NCBI GenBank assembly: GCA_005406025.1
Contig: BGZK01000284.1
Coordinates: 124,001 to 188,000 of the forward strand
From: Eumeta japonica
Taxonomy: Eukaryota; Arthropoda; Insecta; Lepidoptera; Psychidae
Reading direction: 5' to 3'
DNA length: 64,000 nt
How positions within the stretch are numbered: position 1 is the stretch's first letter; every line of letters starts with the position of its first letter. This document shows positions 1 to 12,812 of the stretch, piece after piece. Position numbers and translations under genes: made by a program. Below the pieces are notes generated by a model that worked only from the letters and a program-made list of their open reading frames with translations, ran no database searches and was not told the origin of the DNA.

Positions 1-990
1 TACGCCGCAATGGGCACTTTTATAGAGCATTCAATTATGAGAAAATCCCGACTTTGGGCGAGGTGATACCGTGAAACGCCACTGACGTATGTAAATTAAA
101 AAAATAAAAATCTAAGTTTACGTTTTTTTTCAAATGAGAAATCATTAAAATTTAAAAATAAAATGTATTTAAAATTAAAATTAAGAGTTCCGCCTTCAAC
201 AGGTTTTGTTTTTTCAGCACATAAAATGATATTTTGCTGCGGAAGCGAAAAAAAGTCATCGTTCAAAGTTAATCATCCTAATATATATATCTGTAACGTA
301 ATGAATGTTTCAGTCAGATTTGGTTATGTTATGTGTTTTTATTTACACAAATTATAATTCTTATCTTACTAAAATGCAGGTAGACCTTTTAACCGACGAT
401 GTAATTCGTACCTGAAACAAGTAAAAGTTTAAATTATAGTATACTATAGTTCCTTTTTTTAAATTAATGAAATTAATAATTTAGTATGTCACTTATTCAT
501 AGTAAATTTCTATAGTTAACATTTGAGAACTGTATTTATTTATCCAAACAATTATTTACTATATATCTACTATTTGGTAAGCAATCATAGAAAAGGTACT
601 ATTTTCATTTTAAAATGCGTAATTTCATAAGAAAAATGGTTAAATACGGTCAACACATCGATATGTAGGTGAACATTAATCCAGTATCAAAATTTATGTA
701 CAGTTCGTATAATTTAAATTTTATTGTCTGATAATTACCAAAAAGTAAAATGTATGTATTTATCAACTAATTTACTTCACATTTTTACGCAGTGCGCAAT
801 GACATTTTACGTTCCGATGATGCATATTGTTCTCGTGCGAGTTGAGCTCACGCGCATAGATGTCCATAGCTAATGTATTTTCGATACTTTTAATTCGACA
901 CCCGTCTATCCAAACCATATATCTATATCATAGGGGAGTGTGACGCACTGGTTAAACACGAAATCTAGAAAAGCACTGAAAGTAAGATTA
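1..990. other. Unassigned AT-rich DNA
   Basis: I see no gene in this stretch. It is AT-rich with poly-A and poly-T runs. The only point of note is a minus-strand AATAAA near 720-725, which lies about 270 nt beyond the stop of the candidate exon at 994-1184 and could serve as its poly(A) signal. Confidence 0.5.
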
Positions 991-993
991 TTA

Positions 994-1184
994 TTACGCA
1001 CACTTCGTAAATGCAATGCGGATGTCGCTGAAACGTAGATGTCCTACCCACTGCTGCAACTGCGAGTGCATACTCTGTACACTGTTGCATAAGTCGCCGC
1101 GGTTCAGCACCAGCGTGTAAGCTGACAACTCGAATCGGTATTGAAATGGATTTTCAACATGGGCATTTTGGGCAATAATCTCTT
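994..1184 (-). CDS. Candidate terminal coding exon, unrecognised
   Basis: Read on the minus strand, this is an open frame of about 63 codons ending in TAA at 996-994. Its base composition is clearly richer in G and C than the flanks, with codons such as CTG, GTG, CAG and TAC. The product is well mixed in polar and hydrophobic residues (segments LVLNRGDLCNSV and QLQQWVGHLRFSDIRIAF), unlike the Lys/Asn/Ile/Phe-rich chance frames around it. Immediately upstream on this strand lies a fair splice acceptor, TTTTTGTGTTATCTAG, ending at 1185, which would open the exon in a split codon. A minus-strand AATAAA follows the stop by about 270 nt. I do not recognise the protein. It could be the last exon of a host gene, a retrocopy or a transposon remnant. 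No upstream exon is visible nearby. Confidence 0.35.
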
Positions 1185-1688
1185 CTAGATAACACAAAAA
1201 CTATGAAATTTCGACCGATCCGCATTTTTGTCGACTTTTAATTTGCACGAAGCGTAACCTCAGAAATACGCATAATTTCAATAATTGGTTATTTGTGTTA
1301 TAATAGTAAAAGAAGACCATTTACAGCGAAATTGTTAAAAATATCTTAATAAAGAGATTTATCATGAAAAAAAATGTAGAGCATACAGTTTTACACGAAA
1401 AATGTTCCAAAACTTTTTTTTATGTTCCATACTCTTTCAATAAACTCTGTCAAAATAATTCATATTTTTTTTTTGAATTACCTTCGAATTTTTCTCACAC
1501 AATACCATGGTGGTAGAGCACTCGAAGCATGTTTTGCATGTCATCCTCATTAAAATTAAACTGTAATGAAAAAAAATAGCAATAACCAAAAAATAGTCCA
1601 GCTCGTTATCGATTCTTATTTTTAAATTTAAATCGTCATTTCACTGCAGCCTACCGGATTCCTCGTTGATTTTTTTCGACCCTCATAA
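1185..1688. other. Unassigned AT-rich DNA
   Basis: No supported feature. It lies directly upstream, on the minus strand, of the candidate exon ending at 1184, so it would be intronic if that exon is real. Confidence 0.4.
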
Positions 1689-1930
1689 ATGACCATCCCA
1701 CCCAATTACAATCGAGCCTCCGCGCGGCCGAAGTCGGGGCGGATCGCAAACGTGCCGGCGCCGGGCGGGAGCGCGCCCGCGCCGATAAACTCGCTTATCT
1801 CTAGCAATAAATTCATAAAGCTAAATGATTCGACGCCCGCCGGGCGTTTCAATAAAAGGCAGCTAGCTATTTAATTACCGGCTTTAAAACGGAACCGGCC
1901 CTGATTTAATATCACCGCCGGCCGCCACTT
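1689..1930. promoter_or_regulatory. GC/CpG-rich island, possible conserved non-coding element
   Basis: A sharp block of CpG-rich sequence (cgcggccg, gccggcgccgggcggg, gcccgccgggcg, ccgccggccgcc) stands out from AT-rich surroundings. Between the GC runs are TAAT/ATTA homeodomain-type cores (ttaattac, tttaat) and a cttatct GATA-type core. A 61-codon frame crosses it, but its reading is dominated by low-complexity Ala/Pro and I do not believe it codes. The mix of CpG-rich and TAAT-rich segments resembles insect conserved regulatory DNA. That is inference; conservation was not tested. Confidence 0.3.
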
Positions 1931-3470
1931 AATATCTGCTTACGGCTGAACAAAAATTGTGAAAACTCTACTTTAATTACGGCTTAGTAATTAAAAAATC
2001 ATACTTATTATGTACAAATATGTACAAGTATATATTACTTATTGTACTATATATATAAGTGTCAATTGTAGCTATCATTTTCGTGTCAGCCGAGTCTACG
2101 TAATTAATGAATAATCTTCAAATTCAATACAGATGTGTATTTTTTTTATTACATTACTCCAAAATTTTACTTTACCATTACCACTCGTTTGGAAGACAGT
2201 CATACGTGTAAGTATCACATAAAGAAACAGACCCGTGTAAAGTCGGACTGGTTTAGTCCATAAATATTTGTCCTCTAAACGTACACAAATTGTATAATTA
2301 CCCTTTTCAACGAGCATTCGCTTAATGAGAATTTTAAATTTGTATAAGGGTGAATTTTGTATATTTTCAGAGACCTTATTGTGCGCACAACGACACAGAG
2401 CCCTCTAAACAAATCCTTGACTTTGTGTAGTCGACTGATATTTAACATTATCCACAAAATAATTCGTCGATATATAAATCTTTATTCTTTCCTCCACAAA
2501 AGAATAGAGTAGTCCGAGATAGTGACAAACACTTTTTGTGGATGTTAAAAGTGTCCGAAACAAGTTTTATTGTTGCCACAAGAAGTTGTTTTATATTTTT
2601 TTTTTTGTATTAGAAGCGTATATTTCAGATTTTTATTTCCCGAACTTATGAGACAAAGATATGGTGTTTATTCTCATATTTTTTGTTATGATTCCACACT
2701 ATAATCATGTAATTTTATTGAAAATTTAAAGCACGCCCTTTTAAATAATATTAAGTTACAGAATATATAGACAAGAAATAGTTTTATACTTTATCCTATT
2801 TAATTTTAATTATTCCTATATTTGTTTTAAATACTAGTGACAAATTCCGCGAAAATTTACTTAAAAAAAAATTGACAGGCAGATACCAATGTTTGTTTTT
2901 TTAAGTTTATTTTTTCGTTGTTAACAGCAAAGGGATTTTAAAAAGAAAAATAGTAATTAGCCCCCTTTCCCTGCGCATAAACAAAAAGAGATATTAAACA
3001 AGTTCAGGGTAAAATTTTTGAGACCAACGAGGGAAATTATATCTCGGCTCAGACACGTAAATCGCCCCGCGAAGTTCGCTCATTAAAATGTGTACAAAAT
3101 GCATTAAACTGATTTGTTGTTTCCAACTTTTGATAATAGCTGCTGAACCATGCGGGAAACAAATGTTTTTTATCCCATGTACTGGGTCATAATTATTTCG
3201 TAGTTCCTAAGTCATTAAATACACGGAGTATTTAAATACTCCATGCTGGGAGTGTACGACTTGAGTACGTATAAGTTCACACCTCTGCTCCGGCGAGGAT
3301 GAGCAGGGGCCACAGATCACCCATGATATGATCGTAGATTTCTTTTAATTTATTTCAAGCGACTCGTGAAAATGTGGCTAAGACTTCATAAATCTGTCGA
3401 TACATGTGATGCTCACAAAGTTTTGCTGGAAGCTCTTCTTCTATCCTCATTGGGTGATGATGTGGTATCA
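1931..3470. other. Unassigned AT-rich DNA with a LINE-derived remnant
   Basis: Mostly featureless. About 2169-2235 contains an 'accactcgtttggaagacag' motif on the plus strand that recurs in the LINE 3' end at 23797-23972, so it is probably a worn minus-strand LINE 3' fragment. An exact 18-bp palindrome lies at 3225-3242 (ggagtatttaaatactcc). Confidence 0.35.
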
Positions 3471-3471
3471 A

Positions 3472-3605
3472 CTAAATAATAATAAAAACAATATAAACTC
3501 ACGCATATTTTCCAGAAGGTTAGGCAGAGACTATAGATTTTCAGATGGTACCATTTTTGCATATCTCTCTTGCTTCACTGACATCCATCAATCTTTTCTC
3601 TAAGC
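3472..3605 (-). mobile_element. RTE-like LINE (or derived SINE) 3' end, copy 1
   Basis: On the plus strand the block begins with an AATAATAA tail, then carries 'ccagaaggttaggcagaga' and 'catatctctcttgcttcac'. The same blocks recur in the same order at 25950 and 53211. Translated on the minus strand it gives the ghost of an RT-ORF C-terminus, LMDVSEAREI...SIVSA followed by PSGKYA, with two stops. This pattern of a short coding end plus an ATT-type tail fits the 3' end of an RTE-class non-LTR element. Only the last ~130 bp are present, a typical 5' truncation. Confidence 0.5.
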
Positions 3606-4885
3606 TGTGACCATTTATTGAATTTGCTTATCTAACAACTACTGATGATATTCTGAATTAGCACATAACGTACGTAGAAACTTATACTGTTTAGTAAGAC
3701 GGATTATACTGTTGGATAGAGTGTTAGTTCTTCGATATATGTTTATACTCTCGAAGTAAACTTAAATTTGTTGGATATTCTTTGGGAATGTGTAGTGGAA
3801 GAACAGATTTTAGGGACAACTGTTGGTTGTCTGCTGTATACTGTGCTTGTAGCAAGCAAGTATCTAGTTACGAATTTCCGTAAAATTATAACATTAAAAA
3901 ACAAAATAACATTAGAAATCAAACAATAGGTAGCCTGTGTATATAGTAGGTCGTTTCTATAAGCAATTCTTTAAAAAATAATTATTAAATGTAAATGTAA
4001 AATGTAAATAAAAAAATCAACAACACCAAAAGCATTTCCCGTATACCACACTGGTCAGTTGATGAAACGCATTGAATTAGGTTGTATTAATTATTCAACA
4101 AATTCTCTTTGTATTTAGACAATTATCGCAACCGAGATGATTCTTTGTCCTTATAAAATATACACTGAAAAATTGATCGTGTCCACCTATACCTAACAAT
4201 ACATATGCATTATATTGTATCGCCGTCGTGTTCGACCCGAACGAAGCCAGATGCAATACTTAATTTCAAACAGAATTTACAAAATTTCCAAACTCGCTCA
4301 GTCAAAACTCGTCGTAATTAAGATGAAGTACTCGCCGCGCTGTCAAACTAATCACAAAGACTTCATTCGCGCCGGTACTTAGACAAAAAGGCGTGCGTTA
4401 TAATGACGTCGTATTTAATTTTATACAAAATTACAGGCGAACGCATTGTTACTTTTTGGTCACCCGCCTTTTATGCGTATTTCGTAGTGCGATTTCAAGA
4501 ATTAGAAACATTCGGTATTATTTTTACAAATATATACGTGGTAGCTTCTATTGGTTTAATTTCGTTTCAAAAAAAATATAGAAATCCGGCATATGACTCA
4601 TGACAGATGAGGAACATCGAAATTAATGCTTATCGAAAGAATATATAGTTAAAATACAAAACATAAAATAAATGTAAAGTTAAATAATATACACAGAATA
4701 TAAATAAAAAAACCCGAAAAACCAGTAAAGAGGTGCACGGTTCACACGCAAGGGGGTAAAGTGGAAGAGGGGGGCGTGTTAGTATAAAAGACCGTCATGC
4801 CGTTTGCCGTAACGGTCCTCGTCAAGGCGCGCCGATAAATTAATCTCGTCAAAAAAGAAACAAAACCAAGTCTGGTTCGGGCATG
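3606..4885. other. Unassigned AT-rich DNA
   Basis: No gene or recognisable repeat. Two overlapping frames of 62-66 codons at 4393-4603 are rich in Phe/Tyr/Ile/Arg and look like chance. Confidence 0.4.
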
Positions 4886-4887
4886 TG

Positions 4888-5148
4888 CAGCGGTGTGCTT
4901 CAAACTCTGATTTACAATAGTTAACTGCCAACTGTTAAAGTTAAAAAATAAACGGGTCAAAATATTGGTATTCGTAGAGGTGTCGGCATTTGTGACATTA
5001 ATTTATTGCCACAAATGTCAATAACTTTGAGACTAATATAGTCAACTGCCAATTGCGTAGGTAAATCAAAGTATTTCGACGTGTTAAGTTTTTAACTTTA
5101 ATAACTAAAAGATAATCATTTCAATGGAGAGTTTGAAGCACACTGCTA
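4888..5148. mobile_element. CAGCGGTG-ended MITE, copy 1
   Basis: The block starts with cagcggtgtgcttcaaact and ends with its near inverse, agtttgaagcacactgct, giving terminal inverted repeats of about 20 bp. The interior is also palindromic in tone: gttaactgccaactgttaa on the left and taactttaataac on the right. A diverged copy lies at 48145-48440. CAG...CTG-type ends are usual for hAT-derived miniature elements, but I found no clear 8-bp target duplication, so the superfamily is inferred. There is no coding capacity. Confidence 0.65.
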
Positions 5149-5985
5149 ATAATCTCCCAAAAGTTATTGTAAAATTGTCTCTATGACAATATTCTATAAC
5201 TAAGAAAACATTGAAAATAAAAAAAAAATTAAATCTTTTTCACAAGTTATCTAAGAATGTGTTTTATTTTTCCAAGCGACCTATTTCATACTGAATGGAG
5301 TTGTTTAATTTTTTTCTACATTGCTTGTAGGTGTATTTTTATCACTCAAAATGCGTTGTTCAGCTTCGATGAGAGTCATAGATTCATTCATTCTATAGAG
5401 TCGCCAAGATCTCGTTAGTGTTACTAAATGAAAGATAATCTCCGAAATTCAAGACGAGACAGACAATAAAATCTCATAAAAAATCTGACTGGTAGGTCTC
5501 TGTAGTAGCTGCTTTTGTAAATTACATGACACTTTTTCTGCCTTTATTATGCCGATACACTATATAGTTAAATTTTTATAACTACGGGATAAAGGTGTAC
5601 AGCTCCTTAATATATTTTAACTATGCATTGAGAGGCTGTGAGAGTCGATAACATTACGCCGAGTTTCACGTTACTCCAACGTTACACTTAGCACGATCAA
5701 CGCTCATCTGACACCGACAATGAATGTGATGTCTAAGTAAACTATATTATGGAAGACCGCTCCGATGCTGAAGGTTACATTATACTTGCCTCCGGCATCA
5801 GAGCTGTCTATATCTAAAAAAGTGTTGTCTATCCATCGAACACTAAACGATCTAGCAATCAACAGAGATAACTTAATAATGTATAATTAACAAGCGTCAA
5901 AACAGATCACAATTTGTCTGAAATTAATTCACCCCGGATATCCGCCGATATTTTCAAAAGTAACCAGAGGGTTCATCATAAGAAA
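5149..5985. other. Unassigned AT-rich DNA
   Basis: No supported gene. A 22-codon frame begins at ATG 5749 in a somewhat GC-richer patch but is too short to support. Confidence 0.4.
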
Positions 5986-5989
5986 ATCG

Positions 5990-6200
5990 AATTATGCTAC
6001 TCAGCACCCGTCGCGTCCCGGGAGTCTGCCAGGAGTTGCTAAACTCCTATAACTCTTTGATCTTTGAGACGTTAAATTTCGTCGCGTCACGAAGCACCGC
6101 GAAGGCTGTCACGCTCCTTGGCGCGCTCGCCGACTTCAGAGTGTTTTGTGAAGGTAAACAAGTAAACGCTTTTCGCTTTGATCGCCAGTTAGGAGAAAAA
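5990..6200. promoter_or_regulatory. CpG-rich island
   Basis: CpG-dense sequence (cgtcgcgtcccggg, gtcgcgtcacg, ggcgcgctcgccg) that is open in one frame on each strand (70 and 76 codons). The two frames mirror each other through GC bias and neither product is recognisable. A gaaggtaaac donor-like site lies at its right part. It may be a conserved element or an exon; the sequence alone does not decide. Confidence 0.25.
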
Positions 6201-9200
6201 TTGTAGGGAAACGTTGTACTATCTACATTTTTGAACAGTATTACAGTGCACTTCTGCGAATCGGTTCGTTTATTCAATCATGAACAATCATGGTAAACAT
6301 TGAGCATAAGGAATATATAAAAGGTAGATTTTTATATAATTTGTGCAAGATTTTTAATATTCAGCTCAGGCATATCTTCCAACTATCTTTCGTATCGAAT
6401 TGAAGAAGTTACACCTTACGTGTATGGCTCAGTGAGGATTTTTGGCCTCGTTAAGGACCTTTCTCACTAATGAGGTGATAGCTTTCGAAGCCGATGGCTA
6501 AACTTCGCTCTGAAGCTAGTGATTTTAATTTGACTCGTTTTTAAAATCGAAGGCGACGGTGTAGAGCACTCGACCGCCACACACTATATTCCGCCCAATA
6601 CTGAAAATCAATTGGAGGTAATCATACAAATTACAAACAAGGCGTGACTTCGCCGCATTACAATAAACAATCCTCGAGTATGTCCACTTAGGGGCTGAGG
6701 TATCAGATGTGCGATTACACGTGACAACGCAGATAATTATCAAAATCTAGCCCCGCTTTAGGGGAGGGCGAAAACCGCCACATAACTAATTTAACCCGAA
6801 TGCAACCCTTCGTAAAAAGGTCCATCTATGGAGCCCTTTATGAATATTTAAGGCGCGTTCAGACGTGTCCACCCTTCGAAACCGGGGCTTACTCACATCG
6901 CCCAGTCCGTGCGCGGCAAAGCGTGTTTGTTTTAAGTTTTAAATAAATACGTTTCATATTTACGTATATTGTGAGCGGGAGAGTTATTTTATTGGTGATT
7001 TAAAAATTGGGAGCAATTTCCGTTTTAAGTTTAAACGATTTGTGTACAAAATCAAAGTAAATAAATAAACGATTGTCACTATATTTGTACAGTATATAAA
7101 TTTATTTATTGTATAATAACCGTAATTGTGTAATCTACCTGCATATTGTCTCTATTGAGCATCCTAAAGAAAACATTGTCTATGCAAAACTAGGGTTACT
7201 ATTTCTTTTTTTAAGTAATTGTTGCGGACAAATAGAAGTATTGTGGTTAAGAAAAATAAAATTTTTAAATGTTGTTTTCGAAAATATGGATATAGATTCA
7301 AAAAAATGATTAATAATTTAATTCTCAATTTATTTTTGAATCAAAGCAATATCACATCAGTGTAATGTTACTGTAAAAGCATTTCAAATATTTTACATTA
7401 TATATATTATATGACCTTAATATTTTACTAGCTTTTATTTACTTTAACCCGTCTGTAATATAATATTGCAAGTGAATTTTAGACCACTTCTTGGTTCCTG
7501 ATTGAGCAGAAATTCTGTATACATATGGCAATCAAATAACAGTGCAATAATTTGGTATCAACGAAATGGTCTGATGGATAGTCATGAGACGGATAGTGTA
7601 CGGAGAAGTGGTTTAATTTGACTAAGATGGATAGTGTAATTCTTTAACTATAAAGAGCAGAGGCAGGGAATTGTGTATGTGTATTTAATTTTAATAGAAA
7701 AATGAACGAAATTTCTTTGGAACAAAAATCATTAAGAAAAGCATCTTGAACCTTGTTAAATCACTCTTAATATCAAAGTTATTAAATCTTTCTTTTTAAA
7801 ACTGTCCATTCGGTGATATTATTTTTATTATATATTTGTTTAGTTCTTAAAATTAATTTTATAATATTTTTGGTCTAGAATCGAATGATCGAAAACGAGA
7901 TAATGAACGGGATTTTGATTAGGAGCGTTATCGGTCGATAACAATATGAAGTAATTCATTGTAAGTTCGTGCGCGCAAAGCCGCGAGCGAAAACTAGTAT
8001 AATATAGATTAATTAAGCTTTCACTTAATGTAGATTTAAATATTATTTAATTAGACCTAAAAATGTTGAAAACTTGCCGAAAAAATTCCGAGCGACCACT
8101 GTCGTGAACTGATTTTAATTCTAGTCGGGTGTTACCTTTTTTGTAATGGGTTTAAATACTTTTTTTTTCATTTTCCGATCCTACAACGACGACGTATTAC
8201 TGAAAGTGTTTCAACAAAAATTGTCGCAAGTCATAAATCACAAAATAAAGTTGGATAGACGTTATAATAAATATTATAAAACGCGAAAATACTAAACGGT
8301 GCTCACCGTAAAAAAAAATTGAATAATTTCAATTTAAATTAATAGCATTCGCGACCATGCAGTTCGCGACATTCGAAAATCTATATTGTTTTTTGCGATC
8401 TTTGTCTACTCATCATCTAAGTTCTCCTACAAAATTAATTTCGCTCTCAAAATACAATATTAACTTCTTTTCACTCCGCATTCTGTTTTTTGTGGAGACT
8501 GAACTAATTATTAAAACGCGAGACGTGTATTTTAAGCTGTAAAATAAATTAATTGGTTAAGCCTAGGATAAAGAGACTAGTTGCAGCTGAAAATTTCTTC
8601 AGCTCTCGCTGAGATACGGTTTCTTATCTGAATATTTTAATGTAACTAGGAACTAGAAGCTGTCTTATGCCGTCTCGAATGGTTTTGTTGTCATAATTTT
8701 CATTACGAACATTATAATTTTATACAAGCCAAGTACAGCTTGATTGTAGAAGTTCATCAAGTGAAGGTCATCGCATCGAGTGAAGATCTGTGGCACTGTC
8801 TGTTGCTAAGTTTGAACTTAATACATTTTATCAGGAGTAACTTTAACAGAAAAAAATAGAAAAATTAAAAATGGACGGACGGACAGATTTATTTTAAGAG
8901 TTATATATATACTATTAAATAAAAATATTGATTTTGAATTCGAGTATTGAGTGTGACGACATTTCTTTACATTCCAAGATTTTGACAATACATGACACTA
9001 CATTTCGACATTTCTTTACATTGTCATTTCTGAAATAATTGATCGGTTGATTCAATTCTCAATTCACAATTGAATCTCAATGAATGGAAAACGAAACTCG
9101 TTAAATTGTCATTGTATAATATAGAAGAAGTATACGCAAATGTAGTAGTTACAGATGAGACACTGAATTTTAGGAACACGATCGTACTTTTTAATCTCAC

Positions 9201-11200
9201 TCTAGATCATAACTTGCAGTGAACTTCTCATTTTACGGAATTGGTTAAAATACTTAAATCTCCATCAAATGCAGTCGAAAGAGTGCGGCGACTTTCTGAC
9301 GAAAAAGCAACGAGACTATTTAGTGACATAAATAGTCTCACAATCTTTGGAATTTTATTATGGCTTCATGCGGACGATATTAATACGATTTTATTTTGCA
9401 AAATCGGACTTCGCATACCATTTACAATTGGAAACCAGAAGTGTCTCAGAGAAATATTAAAAAAAAAATGAAACAAATTTAAAAGAGCAAATAACGGATA
9501 ATTAGCAGTCGAACGATTAATTAGTAAAGCTTAACGATTTGACAATATTTTTGTCTTATAGATACAACATACTTGCGTATAACTTTTCCTTTTTAGCCAT
9601 AACACACCCACGGAGAATTCAGATCGTTCTGTGATGGGAAGATGTGAAACAGTGGTTGTTCTGATGGTGCATAATGCTTCTTTTGTTCCGAACAGAAACA
9701 GTGCAACATAATGCAATTCTCATGACATTTTTTCAAAATACACAGTATCATCTTACTACGTATTATTTATTACAATTTTCTGAGCTACATTTTAAAAGAC
9801 AAGCTCAGGTATGACCACCTTTATTAGTTGCTCCAATATCTTATTCAAGAATGGTTAATATGAGAACAAAGAAATGGAAGTTATTCACAAGTTGCTCTAA
9901 CATTTGTATATAACACACAAGTGGAAAGTAATAATACTCGTATTCTAGCTAACTGTGAAATAAAATACCAGATACTTTTTTTTCAATATAGTCTCCTAGG
10001 ATAAGGGAATTTTGTTTTTAAGCAAACATGAAGCCCAAAAAAAAATACTTCTTCACATGTTATATATTATCGAAAAGATTTCTGCCTCTTTATCTCAACA
10101 CGTCTTACATATCGCTCCCTGTCGAATGCAGCCAACAATTTATGAACTCAGCGCGCACTGATATAGCTATGTCTAAATATTGAGGAATTATTTCATTGTC
10201 TCATTCCTTATTAACTGCTGTATCTGTAATTAATTTTTCCATTCTGGCTACATTTTCATTGGTCACGGTCGATTGCCTAGTACGTGGACATCTTCCACGT
10301 AGTAGACGATCGAGCTGTTAGGGCCTTGTTTATTTACTTCGACTATAACTTTTTTGTGAAACAACATTTGACATAGATTTCTATTCTGCGATGGTGTATT
10401 TTTCTCTTTGGTGAGATATTCAGTGACTGCTCGATGCTCAATTTTGAGATATTATGTTTCTCTTGTGATAGGTTCAAAACAGAGGGTCTTTAATAGGAAA
10501 TAGAATACGATAAATACTTTTTAGCCTGGCCTTACTTTAATCAGCTATTAGTTTTCAATGTACACATTGTTCAAACTGCTGTTTAATTGAAGTGTCAAGT
10601 GTGCTGGCAATAGAAGAAATTAAAAATTACAATTTATACAATATGACAGGTCATATTTAGATGTAATACCATGTAAAACCAACATACAAAAATATATGTA
10701 CAACCAACATTACAATGATGGCTATATTTGAAACACACTATGATCTGCGATTGGATATATAATAATATAAAACCTTATTCTAAATCCTATAATAAGGTGG
10801 ACAATCTTATGCATAGGTATTGGCCGAGCTTTGTATTTTTGAATGTCAAATAGAGGAGGCATGCTATTTGTACCGCGAGGATATTACGTAACCCTCGCCC
10901 AGTTCCATTATATGATCCTAGTGGCTTTGCGATATCGAATTACATTTGTGGTAATTTCCCTAGTAGTCTTTATTATCGTTAGCATCGAAACAGATTTGCC
11001 ACATCATGCATAATAATGAAATATACTTACATCGAATTTAGAAAGCCATCGAAAAGATTTTTTTTAATAAATTATCAACGCGTATATTATAACTGTAACT
11101 GATCGATGTATGTACTTGAAAAATATATATGGAAAACCGATTAGGTAAATCTGTATAAGTCAACAAAAGAGAAAACAATCATTATTAGATACTATGTCTA
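6201..11200. other. Unassigned AT-rich DNA
   Basis: No gene found in this 5 kb. Observed details: a moderately CpG-rich patch near 6790-6920; a motif near 7970-8000 (aaagccgcgagcgaaaactagta) matching the tail of a dispersed insect repeat seen again near 28200, 51250 and 56020; an 11-bp hairpin with a 6-nt loop at 9312-9339; and a weak minus-strand mariner-like peptide at about 10218-10292. Confidence 0.35.
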
Positions 11201-11205
11201 TTTGT

Positions 11206-12812
11206 AATCAAATCAAATCAAATCAAAAATATCTTTATTTCGTAGGCTATAGAAATTACATTTGAAATGTCATAAACAACTGCTTCCCGCATTAAAATTA
11301 CCACCCATTCCAAATGTTGATTCACCTTAAGGAGAATGGAAAGAAACTCAAGGTTTTTTTTACTCATCAAAATATTGAATAATCAATAATTTAGTACAAA
11401 CACTTAGTAATAACATAAAGCAAATTGATGGCTGAGCAATTCAATCCCATGGGTTTTTTCCATTAACATATTCAAGCACAGTATAAGGGATAATGTGTGC
11501 ACTTTTATAATAAATTCCCCGCTGAAATTCTAAATTTGCCATTTTATGAATTTAAGCGTATCGGTAAAACAAAGTTATATGGCAAGGGCTATTAAATGAT
11601 TTATTAACTTTTCTTAGACGGGTTTTATGAGCAGCCAGATCGTTCTTATGTCTAGTGTTAATGTTATGGATGTCGCTCCTTTTCGGAACGATTCTATATG
11701 TCTCTTGACATATACTAGGTTTTCGCATATGTATTGTGATGCTAAAGTCAAACTATTAATTTTTTTAATTTTTTTCTCTGAGAGATACCATTGGTCTCAA
11801 ATCATAAACAGCATGAATAGCTCGCTTATGTAGCATGAAATTTGTGTCAATATCGGCTGCGTGACCCCATAACGAAATTCCATAGGTTATAATACTATGA
11901 AAAAAACTGAAATAAACTAGTTTCGCTGTGTTTTCATCTGTAAGTCGCCGAATTATTTTTACTGCATATGTTGCAGAACTAAGCCTTTACGTCAATGTGG
12001 TAATGTGAGAATTTCAACGCATCTAAAATGAGACCTAGGTGTATGGTCGTGTTCACAATATCCATTATCTCGTTTTTGACAATTACATTGCCGTTGACCG
12101 GTTTAACACTAGTCAAAGAAAATTGAACAAGTTTTGTTTTCTTTTATTGAGAAGAAAATAATTAAAACTAAACCATTCAACTACTTCAGACATGGCACTG
12201 TTTACTTCGTCAAAAGCTGTTTATTGCTTATTATTGTTGCTTATTATATTATTATTTTTAGAAAGTAAAGAAGTATCATCAGCAAACAGTACAGCCCCAT
12301 ACTCATCTTTAACAAGATATGGTAATTCATTAATGTAAACTAGGAATAGAAATGGTTCAAGAAGTGAACCCTGCGGTACTCCCGTATGGACTGGAGATCC
12401 CAACGAGACCTCTCATCATTAATTTCAACTCTTTGAATTCTACCTCTTAAACAAGGTTCTAAAAGTGCAAGGAATCGACCCATACCAGCATAATGATGTA
12501 GTTTTCTGATTAATGTGCCATGATGAACGCAGTCAAACGCCTTGGATAAATCACAAACTACACCGATTGTGTCTCGTAAATACTCCCAAGCATCAAAAAT
12601 CTGTTGAATAAGCTCAGCACCGTCTTCAGTTGATGAGCGATCCTTTGTGAGTCCGAATCGTTAGACGTTCATCAAATTATTATTATAAATATACCTCAAT
12701 AATTAATTTAAAATAAGCTTTTTGAATATTTTACTGAGTGTCTGTAGTATTGATATCGGTCTAAAGTTAAAAAGATTAGATATATTACCGGATTTAAATG
12801 TATGTATGTTTA
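11206..12812 (-). mobile_element. CR1-like LINE, 5'-truncated copy 1
   Basis: A minus-strand non-LTR retrotransposon. Its 3' end is marked on the plus strand by about four AAATC units (11206-11226) followed by 'atctttatttcgtag', which on the element strand reads as AATAAAG plus a (GATTT)n tail. The second copy at 15962 has the same end. Upstream on the element strand come a 3' UTR, the RT C-terminus and RT core motifs. The element stops near 12812, just upstream of an IxNLFNFRPISIL block, so the endonuclease and ORF1 are lost by 5' truncation. A short tandem-repeat tail in place of poly(A) is typical of CR1/L2-type clades; Daphne-like is possible but untested. Confidence 0.75.
12080..12812 (-). 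pseudogene. Reverse transcriptase pseudogene (CR1-like LINE copy 1)
   Basis: Encodes the RT domain of the LINE ORF2, which would copy the element RNA at a nicked target. Readable blocks in order on the minus strand are: FRPISILQTLSKIF; a palm segment ending VVCDLSKAFDCVHHGTL with its catalytic Asp intact; the GVPQGS block; and LFADDTSLL, with the catalytic FADD at 12286-12275. A thumb segment, FDEVNSAMSEVVEWF, follows. The frame is broken between the SKAFDCV region and the GVPQGS block, and again after SLL, where an ATT-rich expansion (12225-12260) lies. About 250 residues of a normally ~500-residue RT region remain. It cannot yield a continuous product. Confidence 0.8.
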
